64,000 bases of DNA, from positions 10,354,525 through 10,418,524 of the forward strand of contig JAJEKV010000030.1 of the NCBI GenBank assembly GCA_021234155.1, given 5' to 3'. The position numbers were made by a program, and so were the translations under genes. The stretch comes from Isoetes taiwanensis. Lineage: Eukaryota > Streptophyta > Lycopodiopsida > Isoetales > Isoetaceae. Of the stretch, positions 11,940-23,209 are shown piece by piece. The notes under the pieces were generated by a model. The model was given only the letters and a program-made list of their open reading frames with translations, ran no database searches and was not told the DNA's origin. Numbering within the stretch: position 1 is the stretch's first letter; each line of letters starts with the position of its first letter.

Positions 11940-14900
11940 CTTTTTAGCCTATATAATAGACTATCCATGACTATTTAGCCCTAATAAATCCTGTTTAGGA
12001 ATCATTAAGACTACCAACATGCAGCCCTAAATAGACATAGGTGTACTATCTATTTAGGCCTTGATTTGAACAATATATACAAATGTCATAAGATAATTTT
12101 GCTTATACATCTAGGACAGAGTATAGAAGTTTTGCATTGCACCTTAACGTAAGATCTTTAAGACCAATTGTAGAATATGTCAAAGCAATCAAATCCAAAA
12201 CATAATATTTTAAATCATGTCAAAGGATGTTCCCTTAAACTTAATACAACACTTCTCAGCAGCATAAATATGAATATGTTGCGGCTTCCACATTATGATG
12301 GAAATATAGCAAATATTACAAGTTAATCTAGCCAATGGAAAAAATCAGCAAAAGTTTAGAATCCACCAGTAGTTTTCGTAAACATCCTTTGCACCATTAT
12401 GAAAAATTATCACCATGGAAGAATAGAGCCGGTTACCTGCAATAGAACCGAAAGCATGTCAGCCTTGTACAAGGTAAGATGCCTAAGCTAATACAGCTAA
12501 GCATTGGATCTATTCGTCTTATCGCCCTTCACCATATAATTTTTCAAGCTTATACACATAAGCATTTTAAAAGTTACATTATCTGTTTGATATCAGGCTC
12601 ACCGTTGTGTTGGTGTTCATATAAGCCCCAACGTCAATAGATGAATTAAGTATATAATATAAGTGAAACAAACAGATTCAAACCCTAGATCTGAGTACGC
12701 ACAACCTATCTTACCATTGTACCAGCATATTATTATAGATCTTAGTACTCGGTGGCCTTATGTTCATAATGTATGGGTGAGAATAAAGGCATATTTTTAA
12801 TCTATGTGTATACTACCTGTCGTATCTATCAGCATTACTGCAGATCCTTAGTGCTCTGTTATTTTACAATATTGTATGTGGCTTCCTGCATTCTAACAAG
12901 TTCCATCTATTTACATATCTAGGATAGTGCCTAAATCATCTCAACAACACTAGATATAATGCGAATTTATGCATATTCAAGAATTTAAAGCTTATGAATC
13001 ACTCAAAGTTTAGAATCACTCAACAAACCTTTAAATCCGTGGATCTACTGTTATATAGCACATATGAAATAATTGAAAAACCTGATGGGTTTTGTTGCAT
13101 CAAATAATTTCGCCTTCCTTCTCAAAGTTCGTGTGAATCTGCTTATGGTCAGATTGTCCATTGGGGATTTTCGCATGTGTGCTTCAATGCAATCAAAACA
13201 TCAGTGCAATCAAAACATCGTTCCAGTGGTAAGCCGCACAATCACTATAGCTCCAAATGAAGAACTCGGTCTGATTAACAAGTGGATCATACCAACATCC
13301 CCGATTTGATGCCAGCTATGGCGATTCTGTAAGGCTTAGGGAGAAAAGCAAAAATTCGATGCCATCTATTGTGGACGTATGTATTTTGAGAAATTATATT
13401 AGATTCATAACCCTAAAAATGGTCTTTAGCTATTAATTTCATATTTGTTAAGTTATTGTATAAACTGTATAGCTTTAGAAACATGTGATCCAATCAATGT
13501 AGATACTAGAACTTTTTAATCACTACAAAGGTGTTCTTCAACAAGTTTTAGCCAATGCTTAGAATAAAGCATGTCTAGAATTTTTTTCTCTCTCCTTAAT
13601 ATGGTCCAACAATCAAGTTAATTGCTAGCATAATCAAATAAATGGACAGAGTAGTAACCTGTTTCCAACACCAAGGTGGACATGCACAGTTATGTTGTAA
13701 ATAATATCTAGTCAATTCAATAAAAAAGGGGGATCATAGACAAGCAAATGTGAAAAATAAATATTTTTATTGATTAAATTACATTAGGGTATTTTATGTA
13801 ATTTTCTTGAAAACCTTTTGGGTACATATAGCCCATGGAATCTCCCCATGAAACGAATTATGACGGTCCCCAAACCTATACGATGCTCTTGTCTATAAAT
13901 ACGGGAAATCCCCTTTCCCAGCAAATCTATCACTAGGAAAGGCCCTCCGTTTGATTCGGACCACATTCCACATATTTTATATGCTCTACATACAAAATAC
14001 ATGACATGTCACCATGGGTATGTCATAGTAGCTTAACCCTTAACGGGGATTAGTTAATGGGACATAACTAGCCATGCTAAATTTACATTAATTAATTAAG
14101 CTAATTATGCTACTTTAGCTAATTAATAACTAATTATGTTAATTAATTACTAGTTAGCAAGTGCCACTTGGGCCAAATCGATTGGCCATGGACTTGTCAA
14201 TCCAGGGAAATCCAGGGATAACCCCAATTTGCCCCAAATCGATTTGGGGCAGTTGTAGAAGGAGGAAGAGCCTATTCAACCAGCAGAGCATGTAGAACCC
14301 GAGAGATAGTAGGCCTAGCTCAAATACCAGTTAGTATGTTTCTAACTTGAGATTCTACTTAAGGAGTAACCCTTATTTGCTTAGTTGAATGATTAATCTT
14401 ATATTGAAGTTCTATTTGAAGTTATGGATGGATTTATGATTTATTGTAGTTCCTTTGCTGCACCTCTTGTGTTTGTGGGATAAGGGAGGGTAGAGACCTA
14501 AAAATTAGTAGGAATAGAGATGTTTCTAGCTAGAAACACATAAATCCCAATAAATACAACATGTGCACAAAAGCCCACATGTCGGCTCTTTTACAAGTCT
14601 AGGCCTATAACATCCGAGTCTATAACAAGTTCGATAGCATCCGATACAATATCCAGTCACAATTTATTATATTGTGGATGTTATGTTGTGACTGTTATTG
14701 TTTATTTCCAAGTGTGTTATATAGCCATGGATGTGCTAGGCTTATAGCTGGTCATCGCGGGTGGTTAGGTATGGATCTGACACCCCCTGGGTCACTGGCA
14801 TCATCTTGAAAGGACATCTTGGGTTGGATAAGTGTGGCGGGTCTTGACTTGTGGATTTTGGGGGGGTTAAAGTCGGGTATGAACCTAGGCCCTCTAGGAA

Positions 14901-15226
14901 CCCTTATGCTCCTGGAAGGGACTTGTCCCATTCCTGCCTCATCGGACTGGGGAGATACAATCTAGAGTAGTCTCATAGGGTGATTCCACGAGATTATATC
15001 TCCGAAAGGCTACAATCACGCCATAGTATGTTTCAGCCTATCTGCAAGGTGTGCACAGAAGGGAGGGAACAGAGTGGACTACCCTAGCCAAAGTTCTATG
15101 CCAGTCAATACCATTGTCATGATTTCATCTGTTGTTATCCAGAAACCCTCACCATCAATCGACCCCCTTGAGTCTGAGCCCAAATGTTTAGGGTCTGGGT
15201 TCGGGAACTCCTGCAAGACAGCCCTC
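11940..15226. other. AT-rich intergenic region, no gene recognised
   Basis: The stretch contains no supported coding sequence. Noted inside are a perfect 20-bp palindrome gccccaaatcgatttggggc at 14231-14250, a shorter related palindrome near 14170, and a TTAATTAA-rich block at 14085-14150. From about 14750 to 15060 the composition becomes GC-richer and resembles LTR-type non-coding sequence, but I found no matching partner, tRNA primer site or coding domain to confirm it. Confidence 0.45.
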
Positions 15227-15762
15227 TGTGAGGACCCGTGGATCAAACAGGAGAATCCGGTAGCTGTGTCACGCGGGATTTGCAAAAGAACAAAGGAAAA
15301 GGAGAAGAGAGAGAACAAAAGAAAACAATAAGAACACGATGATGAGAACAAAACTCTTTGATATCAATGATGATACATGAGCTCTCGCAATCGAGAGAGA
15401 ACATAAGTGAGATAAGACCAAAAACTCATCTAGCCCGTGAAGGCTAGCTCTACTCGTATATATAGTACAATGGCCTTTGGCCCAATATAGACACTGTCAG
15501 ATCTCGGTGCCGACTCCTGGAAGAAGGCCTGATTTGGAGGAATGTTGGCGGTGCCTCTTGAGACCCTGGAATGACGCTGACGGTGATAGCCCGTCACTTG
15601 TCTGCTCTCGACCTCTTCGTGCCCGTGGCCTTCTGCGTGGTCTGCGGCTTGGTCTTCTGCTGGACCTTTGACGACTGACCTACATCTGACTGTGGATCCT
15701 TGGCCTTGACCTGGTCCGTCGTGTGCATGAATACTCCTGTACCAGGACGTACAGGACTAACA
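15227..15762 (-). mobile_element. Putative 3' LTR of the element carrying the coiled-coil ORF
   Basis: Read on the minus strand it begins TGTTAGTCC and ends GGTCCTCACA, the canonical TG...CA termini. It is immediately preceded by a purine-rich tract (GGTGGGGGGAG) typical of a polypurine tract. A TATA box (TATATATA, near 15455-15463) lies inside, followed by an unstructured leader-like stretch. No second copy is visible in the window, so the 536-bp boundaries rest on termini and polypurine tract only. The 3' end of the adjacent long ORF overlaps its first 80 bases. Confidence 0.5.
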
Positions 15763-18700
15763 CTCCCCCCACCAAACGACACTCAGTGAGAAGAAAAGGG
15801 GGAACTATTTCTGAGGGCGGGAACCCAGTAGTCGGAAATTCATCCTCGCGGGAATGAGGACGAGGGCCATTATGATAGTTCCCAATGAGATCTTGGCATG
15901 CCTGGAGATCCTCCGGAGTGTTCAGACCGATGGCAGGAAGAGCGTCAATGAGAAAACCTGAATGCACCATGTCTTCCAAAGCACGATGCGCTTCAGCAGG
16001 GACGTACTGGCATTCCATGAGAAGGCAAGTCTGAAGATCGAAGGCACTGACGCTGGCATTCGGGTTGCAATAAAAGATAGGACGCTGTCGATTTAGAGAA
16101 CTTAACAGGAGGCACTTTAAAGCAGCACAGAAACCTGCTTGGCGATGAACTGAGGGATCCGGTGAGGTGGCAGCATGCGCCAGAAAGAGATCAAGTCTGT
16201 GGACAGCATGAGTGGGCGTCTGCCAACCGCGCTCATTGGGGATGAAGATCCAATTTTCTGTGTGCTCCAATATGGCACCATTCTCCCAATTTGAGCGTCG
16301 AACAAAACGTGGATCCCACCGAAGATCAGTAGAGATCTGAACAGGGGACCAGTCAGCGTGGCCTTCTATAAATTTATTCCAAAAAGGAAGACGCCAATCT
16401 GCAGTGAGATATCGGATGCGCGGGGGTGCACCCAAGGAAGCATATGGAGAGATAGCAAGACCAGTTGGTGTGGGTTGCTGGGCCTGCTCCCGAAATTCAC
16501 GAACAAGATCCTTATCAAGTGCCCGACACCACTGATCCCAATCTGAGCCTGAGAGCATGGTATAAACGGGAGAATTAACCCAACCCGTGGGTATGGTCTT
16601 ACTGTCCAGAAAAGCCCATAAGGTGTTGTAGCCACCCAGGTGCTGCATGTAAATTTGAGCAAACGGAAGGTCTTCAGGATGGGCTAAGTTCTTCCGCACC
16701 TGTGCAAGTGCCTCTGCTTGCCACAAAGGTAGGTGATGAGCAAGCTCAAGCATGTACTCCGTGCTAAAAGTGTTGACTTGAGCAGGATCCTGGAGATACG
16801 GATTGTCCTAGAGGAGCAGCCAATGAGCGTGAGGATTGCCTTGAAAAATTCGATGGACGTCATCTAAAAACCTGTCCTGTGTATCAGCCAGGTAAAAATC
16901 ATGAAAAATATAAACCATGGGCTGAACGACACGGAAGATAATTAAGTCAGAATCCGCGCAATGGAGTAAATCAAAGACTAAAAGAGCACAGAGTAAGCCT
17001 TTGTCTTCAATGGAAAGGTCCGGCCAGATCCTGAGAAAATCGTCGCTGGCCAGAGGCTCAGTAAGTTTGCCATTTGCCGCATACCACTTCAGAAGGAAAA
17101 GATGGCATCGGACGTGCACATAATCCAGATAACTGGAAGGCGTGAAAAAATCCTGAGGAATGCGGAGAGCAAGGTCAATGTAGGCCTCTTGTCGATTTTG
17201 TGCTTCGTCCGCAGACTGAACAGCTTGCTGGAGTTGATATTCCAAGTCCCTGATCTGATTATCTTTTTCAAGCAAGAGACGTGATTGATCATGGAACCGT
17301 TTGTGAGAGAGTGTGCCCTGTGAAGATGACTGTCCAGGAGTGTGAAGCCGAAGAGAGGCAATCTCTGTATCATCAATGAGTTTTTGTTTTTGAGCTTCTG
17401 TTAGCTGAGTCTGAAGAGACGTGACCTGATTTTGAAGTGTGGTCAGTTGGCCTTGGAGAGAAGGAAGCTGCTCATTGCGTTCTTTGAGCTCTTGGAGTTG
17501 AGTGTTGTAATTCTGCGAAAGGTCGGTGTACATGGACTGGAGTTCAGTAAGGGTTTTATCCTTGTCCTTGACCTGCACCAACAATTCTTGAATGGTGGAT
17601 TGTAACTGAGCCTGTTAATTAGCAAGCAGGCTTGTCTGGTCTTGGGCAGTCTTGAGAGCTTCACGGGCCTGTAAAAGAGCCTCGTGCTTCTGTTGAAGTT
17701 TTTCTTCCAGGGTTTGAACTTGCATGGTGGCAGCTTGGAGATCCTTGTGAACTGCTTCCGTGGCCTCCATGTAGGCTTGAACGCCATTCATGAAGGTTTC
17801 TTGCGAGTCCTGAAGCTTAAGGACAATTGCTTGGACATCCTGCTGGTATTGATACAGGACCTGTCGAGAAGGTGGAGGTGTGGGGCCCTGTTGGTGATTG
17901 GTCTGGGACGTCTGAGAAACATGATGAGAAATGGAGGGCGTGGTGTCCGTGGATGAAGAGGAAACAGGAATAGGTTTGTCTTGATTTTGAGCATGACCAA
18001 AAGAAAGAGGAGGGCGTGAAGTCTCAGCATGTTGGTTTTTAGGAAGGGAATGGAAGGTTTGGTGAGTGGATGTCTGAGAAGTAGAGGGGGACCCTGGACG
18101 GGTGATAGGTAGATAATGACGGATGATGGCTTGGAGGTGAGCACCCACAGCAGTGTCAAAGCCAGAAGAAGGTGCTGCACGGATGCGATCAATTTCATGG
18201 AGAAGTCTGAGGAACAAAATTTGTGGCCAATCAATAGGATGAGTGGAATAGACGGCCATAATGACAATGTTATAAAACTGTTTATTGATATGGGTATTCT
18301 TGATGGAATACCCATAGAATTTTCGCCACATAAACTTTACAAAAGTATCGTGGGTCTTTGCAATGTTTGTGAGTCGATGGGTGTTGGCTTGATAAGGAGC
18401 TGCGCCATACTGAGAGCATCCTGGTCCTGTAAGGCAGCCCAAGATAAACAAGGTCTGGGAAGAGGAATGTGGAATACCTGAGAAAGCAGAACCGGGATAA
18501 GCAAAATGGTGGTCTGATCGACCGTGGTGGCGTATCCATTCGGAGTGTTGATCATATGAGCGACGAACTGCTTCAGTTGCTCCGGATTTGGTGCAGGGAG
18601 GTCCTGTTGGGAGAATTCATAAAGCCCATGGCGTTCCGCCACTGCACGACTTGGACCTGCTAGGGCATCTCAAAAGGTGGGTGTTGAGAAAGTCACCGAC

Positions 18701-18870
18701 TCAAAAAGAGCTAGATCCCGTGGAGCAGAAGCTTGAAGTTGAGGGAATTTGGGTGTAGTGCCCATGGCGAAGAGCGTCTGAAGATAACTGGAAGAGCGGA
18801 TGTGAGAAGCCAGAGGGCAGAGAGCAGAAGACGAGTGAAACATATTTGAAACGAACTGCAAATAAAACAA
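15680..18870 (-). pseudogene. Long coiled-coil protein ORF of an LTR-type element (unidentified)
   Basis: One almost continuous frame of about 1,000 codons. It runs from the MGTTPKF start (18765) or an upstream ATG. It is interrupted by TGA at 18672-18670, one frameshift near 18350, TAA at 17617-17615 and TAG at 16810-16808. The last two flank long stretches in the same frame (18451-17615, 17584-16808, 16753-15680). N-terminal part: a helical region with MWRKFYGYSIKN and a Pro-His-Ser-Thr-rich linker. Middle (about 17880-17330): some 165 residues of Gln/Leu/Glu heptad-like coiled coil. C-terminal part: an aromatic, Trp-rich globular region with WRLPFWNKFIEGHADWSP and RRSNWENGAILEHTENWIF. No reverse transcriptase, integrase or CCHC knuckle is present. 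It ends at a probable polypurine tract and LTR, so it looks like a gag-like or extra ORF of a non-autonomous or truncated LTR element. I do not recognise the family. Confidence 0.6.
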
Positions 18871-18937
18871 TGCACCAATGAACCACGTTGATGTTGTGTT
18901 ATCTGTATTATGTTCCCATAGTTAAATAATGTCAATT

Positions 18938-19595
18938 CTTTCCATCTATCTTAAATTGCTAGCTCATTTATGGTTCGAGCACCTTTCAATTTTGAAGTTG
19001 TAGAAAGAAAAGAGAAAAGAAGTTCAGTTGAGAATCAAAATAGTAGCTTAGGATATAAAATCAAGTATAGAATCATCCCAAAAAGACACATCACAATTAG
19101 ATCCAAATAACTGGAGAAACAAACAACTTAATATTGACTCAGTCCTAACATTTGGTTATAGCTTCAATACATTATTTCCAAAGGATTATGCAGTTTAACA
19201 CAGACATATAATATTGCTCCCATCCTTGACAGTTTGATAGGGGCATAGATCCAAAAAATGCTATCGAAATAATCTGAATTTTTTCCATCTATCTTGAACG
19301 CTAGCTCATCTACACTTTGGGCACCTCCAAGGTTTGAAGGCGTACAAAGCCAAGAGAAAGAGGTTTGGTTCATAATTAATATAGTAGCCTAGGACGTAGA
19401 ATCGAGTATAAAATCATTCAAGAAAAGACACATCCCAAATAGATCCAAATAGCTTAATTGAGTCATTCTTAACATTTGGTAATAGCTTTGATGTATTATT
19501 TCCAAAGGATTAGGCAGTTCGACACAAGCATACAATATTGATTCCATCCTTGATAGTTTAATAGAGCCTCCAGTCCAGAATGCTCTATTATTGCT
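18938..19595. repeat. Diverged tandem duplication, about 345-bp unit
   Basis: Two copies, about 18938-19282 and 19283-19595, share the same ordered blocks: ttccatctatctt, gctagctcat, gagcacct/gggcacct, tagtagc.tagga, gacacatc.ca, tagatccaaata, taacatttgg, tattatttccaaaggatta and ccatccttga.agttt. Copies differ by many substitutions, so the event is old. No ORF is conserved between copies. It lies immediately 5' of the coiled-coil element. Confidence 0.8.
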
Positions 19596-21133
19596 CCTAC
19601 AATCTTAGAAAGCAAATTTTCATGCTCCAAATATTTTCTTAGTATTGAACAGCCACCTTTTCAAATTGTTACTAAGCCTGGCAACGCTGGGCACCATAAC
19701 TAGTACTACATAATGCAAGATTTCTTTGGCGTAAGGGGAGGATGCTTCTCCCATAATGGCCATGAGATTTGTATTCTATCATGCCTAACATGCATGTCTA
19801 ATGCCTAACTATACCTTTTTGTCACATTTGGTATAGGAGGTGGCTTAACCTCCATATTGGTTATAGACTTTAGGGCTCGTTCTCGATTACATCCATGACG
19901 AGCGGACCCTTGCAATGGGTTTCAGATCTGTGATGATGAAACAATACCAATAACACAACAAGACACAGAAACTAAGATTTCACAGGGCTTTCGCCTATTC
20001 TCTGTTGGCCATGGCTTGATGGCAGCCATAGCTTGATGCTCTGATTTTTCTTTCCCACTGAGGCGGGCAGCCGTTTGCGCTTTGTGGGTCGACTTCATCC
20101 CACTCCACCGAAGTTCCAGGACGTTGCCATACCATAAGTATATGTTTTCTTTCTCGGATGCCTTGTAGCTTGAAATCACCGACCGCATCAACTGCACCGG
20201 GCATGCAGATCACAGACCGGAAGTCATTTTCTAAATGTCGTCTCAAAAAAATTCTTCCTTCAATCATTGAAACAAAAAGTGCCAAAGAAACATGCATGAA
20301 ATTAAGCTCCTCAAACTTGACATCAATCTCCTCAAAAACCCCTCCCCATACGATTTTGCATACAATACCATACCAAAATCTTACTTCCAACCTTTGGGAG
20401 AATACATTTTGCATACAATACCATATCAAAATCTTACTCCCAATCTTTGGGAGATAGTTTTTTTTAGTTGAAGCCCATGTGCTTCTATTTTCTTTTATTT
20501 CGGAAAATACGTGTACTTTAGCATAGGTTTACATATCTTGAAGTATATGTAGCTTTTAGACATAGTTGAATCTTTCTTTGACATGTGTAATGTGAGATGC
20601 CAGTCCACCCAATAGGTTCTAGGCTGAGATGTATATTGCAAAGTTAGGGAGTGGCCATCACATTTTACCTATATCTTTGTCAATCAAGCAATTAGTAAAC
20701 AATTGCAAGCATCTTGTTTTATATTCCTAATAATCATGATCGACATTGATTACCGAGCACGAATAAGCCACAAGATAATACTTCTTTACTAAAAATATCT
20801 TCTCCTTAAATGAATATCTACTTTAGTGATGGTCCGACTATTGTCTATTGAACTTGGAACAATAGGTACGTGTTATATGGATAAACAAGGACTATACATT
20901 TGACATAAAAGCAAGATTCTTTAAGACAACAAAAGCTTAATTGGTCTTCTAAATAAGCCTAAAATAGCGTGAATTAAGAATATAGGACAACCAAAGCTGA
21001 TGTCATACCAATTCATTACAAAGTAAGCAAGATCCATAACTATAATAGGGTGCACTTTATGATAGATCCCATCAAGTAAGTGAGTCGAATACATCTCTTC
21101 TAGGAAATTTATATAGATTTTGGTGTTGATTGC
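19596..21133. other. Intergenic region with a short tandem repeat
   Basis: No gene recognised. At 20353-20453 a unit of about 54 bp beginning ttttgcatacaataccat occurs twice in tandem, each copy ending ctttgggag. The stretch around 19905-20150 has the mixed composition of LTR-like sequence but shows no terminal structure that I can verify. The rest is AT-rich without features. Confidence 0.5.
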
Positions 21134-21555
21134 GGGTTTGTTTCGGGGATCCCAGAGGTGGAATCTCATCCTCCGAAATCCCCATGCGAGATCTCCTCCT
21201 CCGGAATCCCATAGTTAATTGCACAGCTAATGACTTACTGCGCAGTTTTGGCTGATTCTTTTTGCCAGATCAGAACGAGCCCATCACAGCGGTGCTCGCT
21301 CTGCTTTCTTCTCCATTGCTACCTGCTCCTCTCGCCCACCTGATTCCAATCAGCTATGAACTGATCCCATCTGATTCTGTGGCGGATCCAGGGAGAAAAT
21401 CCTACACGAAATTTGCCCTGATTTTTCCTATAAGGGTAAGGGCCAAGAATTTTGCGCAGTTACTGCGCAGTAAGGTGGGATCCCATGCTCTGAGATCACA
21501 CCTCTTGGGAATCCCGTCCTCCGGGATCACACCTCGGGGACCCCCGAAGCCAGGG
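21134..21555. mobile_element. Possible inverted-repeat (MITE-like) element
   Basis: The left end gggtttgtttcggggatccc is related to the reverse complement of the right end (ccctggcttcgggggtcccc) and both continue inward with gaggtg and tcctcc/ggagga blocks. The interior is GC-richer than the flanks and holds two copies of an actgcgcagt motif (21237, 21463). No clean target-site duplication was found, so this could instead be an unrelated GC-rich palindromic region. Confidence 0.35.
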
Positions 21556-21660
21556 TAAAAGTATCCCGCGCCGTTGATTGCTTGATATAAAGTAATGGTG
21601 GATTGAAACGTCATCTAGTAATGAAATTATTTTTTCAAATGCTTCACATGATATCAGAGA

Positions 21661-22630
21661 TAATGTCCTTGATTGGGACATGTTACAGGGTTGGTTGGGT
21701 ACATGAGGTCTTGAGTGGGCCATGTTAACGAGCCCACAATTTATCCTTTCTGCGAAATGAGATTGGATCCTTCACCAATTATAGTGGGGACCTTTGTATA
21801 CCTCAATATCTCTATAAGGTCACTTGGTCCTTGAAAAGGAAAAACAAAATATATACGTGGCAAATGACTAGGATTAAGGCCCAGATTCCACTAGCCTGGA
21901 AGTTTTGAGCTGGATGAACCTGAGAGCTCCACAACAACACCTGCCACCAGTTTCAGCATTCCATTGCGAGCTCAAAATTTATGATGTGGCTTAGAAATCT
22001 GAAAATTTTCTCCTGGGCAAGATCCCCCGGGAGTTGCTCTTTCTTTATTGGATAATCTTCCATCTGGACAATGCAGTGCTGTCTTTGGGAGATGCCGAAA
22101 CAACAGAGGAATCAATTAGTTGGAAGTTAGCTTGGAACATCTTGAACGAAATGCAAACTGGCGACCTTCCACTAGAATCTGGGCCTAATTGAAATTATCC
22201 AATACACATGAATCGACCTACTGAATCCCACCATCTAGAGGGTTGGATGGTTCTCATGTGCTGGCAACAAATCTCAAGTGAGGTAATGGCCTTGACTGGG
22301 GCATGTTACTTGGTCTAGAGTGGGCCATGTTAGTGAGCCCACGTTTTATACATTGAGAGAGGCTGAAAATATCTTTGATTTCAGAATCCTGGAGGTAAAA
22401 ATCCCGTCGTTTGGGATCCTATGGGGTTTGGTATATATGCAAAGGTCCTTGGGCCTTTGTATACATAAAAGATCCATATATAAAATATTCCTAAGGCCCT
22501 TTAAAAAAAAAAAATAATAATAATGGTACGTGGCAGCTGACTAGGACGCATTGGAATTATCCAATATACATGAATCGGCTTGCTAAATCCCGCCATTTGG
22601 ACGGCCGGATGGCTCTCAAATGCTGGCAAC
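21661..22630. repeat. Tandem duplication upstream of the CBSX3-like gene
   Basis: Copy A (21661-22269) and copy B (22284-22630) share ordered blocks: taatg.ccttga.tggg, gagtgggccatgtta, gagcccac, ctttgtatac, acgtggca, gactagga, attatccaata, catgaatcg and tgctggcaac. Copy A is longer because it contains a 308-bp insertion. The duplication ends directly at the probable promoter and leader of the CBSX3-like gene, so its distal regulatory sequence may have been duplicated. Confidence 0.8.
21878..22185. mobile_element. MITE with TAA target-site duplication (PIF/Harbinger-like)
   Basis: The 308-bp insertion begins ggcccagattc and ends gaatctgggcc, a perfect 11-bp terminal inverted repeat that extends imperfectly inward. 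It is flanked by taa at 21875-21877 and 22186-22188. Copy B of the surrounding duplication has the two flanks joined (gactagga...attatcc) with no insertion, so it serves as an empty site. A three-base TWA-type duplication and short GG-starting ends fit PIF/Harbinger-type MITEs, but superfamily assignment is inference. No coding capacity. Confidence 0.8.
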
Positions 22631-22639
22631 CAATCCCCT

Positions 22640-23209
22640 CCGTCTAAAATCTGTCCGGAATCTGCAGGGTAGAGTTTTGGAGAAGAGTAGTAGTTTGTAG
22701 TGTTGAAGCATCTGGTGTTCGATTCTTGACGAAAGGTAGGATTACCCTTACTTTAACACTTGCATCTGTTTTTATAGGTTTAAATCGTCGTTTCTGGCGT
22801 CGTTTTGAAGGATTTGTGGATTGCTTACAGATTCTTTTTTTGCCATTGTACGACGATTATCTATGTTTGATCCCATTTCCGGCTTCTCTTTTCACTGCTT
22901 TCTTTTCTTTAGTTTTATTTTCGTTTGTTGTTTCTTTCACTCAAAGATATGCCTCACCCTGCTTGGGTAAGACAAGAAGAAAAAGAAAAATTGATCCAGG
23001 TTTGCATTTCTGGTGTTGGCATATCACCTAAGCTTCATTATTGTGACTTGCTTCCTTTTGGCGAAATATTAAACGCTCTTCCTGATTATGCCCAGTAAAA
23101 TACTGATTCCTTACGTTTCTTTGGGTCTTAGAATTTTTTTGTTCCTATCCATTGATTTCTCTGTGGTAATACTGTAGCTAATCCATTTTCTTAATATTTG
23201 ATCTAGACA
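22640..23209 (+). promoter_or_regulatory. Probable 5' UTR and leader intron of the CBSX3-like gene
   Basis: A leader exon appears to end at 22735 (gacgaaag followed by gtagg). A matching acceptor, ttgatctag, ends at 23206, three bases before the ATG at 23210. The implied leader intron is 471 bp and T-rich with a good pyrimidine tract. It has no in-frame link to the protein, so it would be purely untranslated. The transcription start is not visible. Leader introns are common in constitutively expressed plant genes. Confidence 0.55.

Noticed and set aside
15079-15351. Open frames on both strands overlapping the LTR 3' boundary
   Set aside because: They lie mainly in LTR sequence with purine/pyrimidine-rich strings and have no family resemblance.
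20031-20045. gctctgattt as a possible minus-strand initiator-Met primer site for the coiled-coil element
   Set aside because: Match to the tRNA complement is too short and no LTR borders it.
22320-22517. Frame in copy B of the upstream duplication
   Set aside because: The frame is not preserved in copy A and includes a poly(A) tract.
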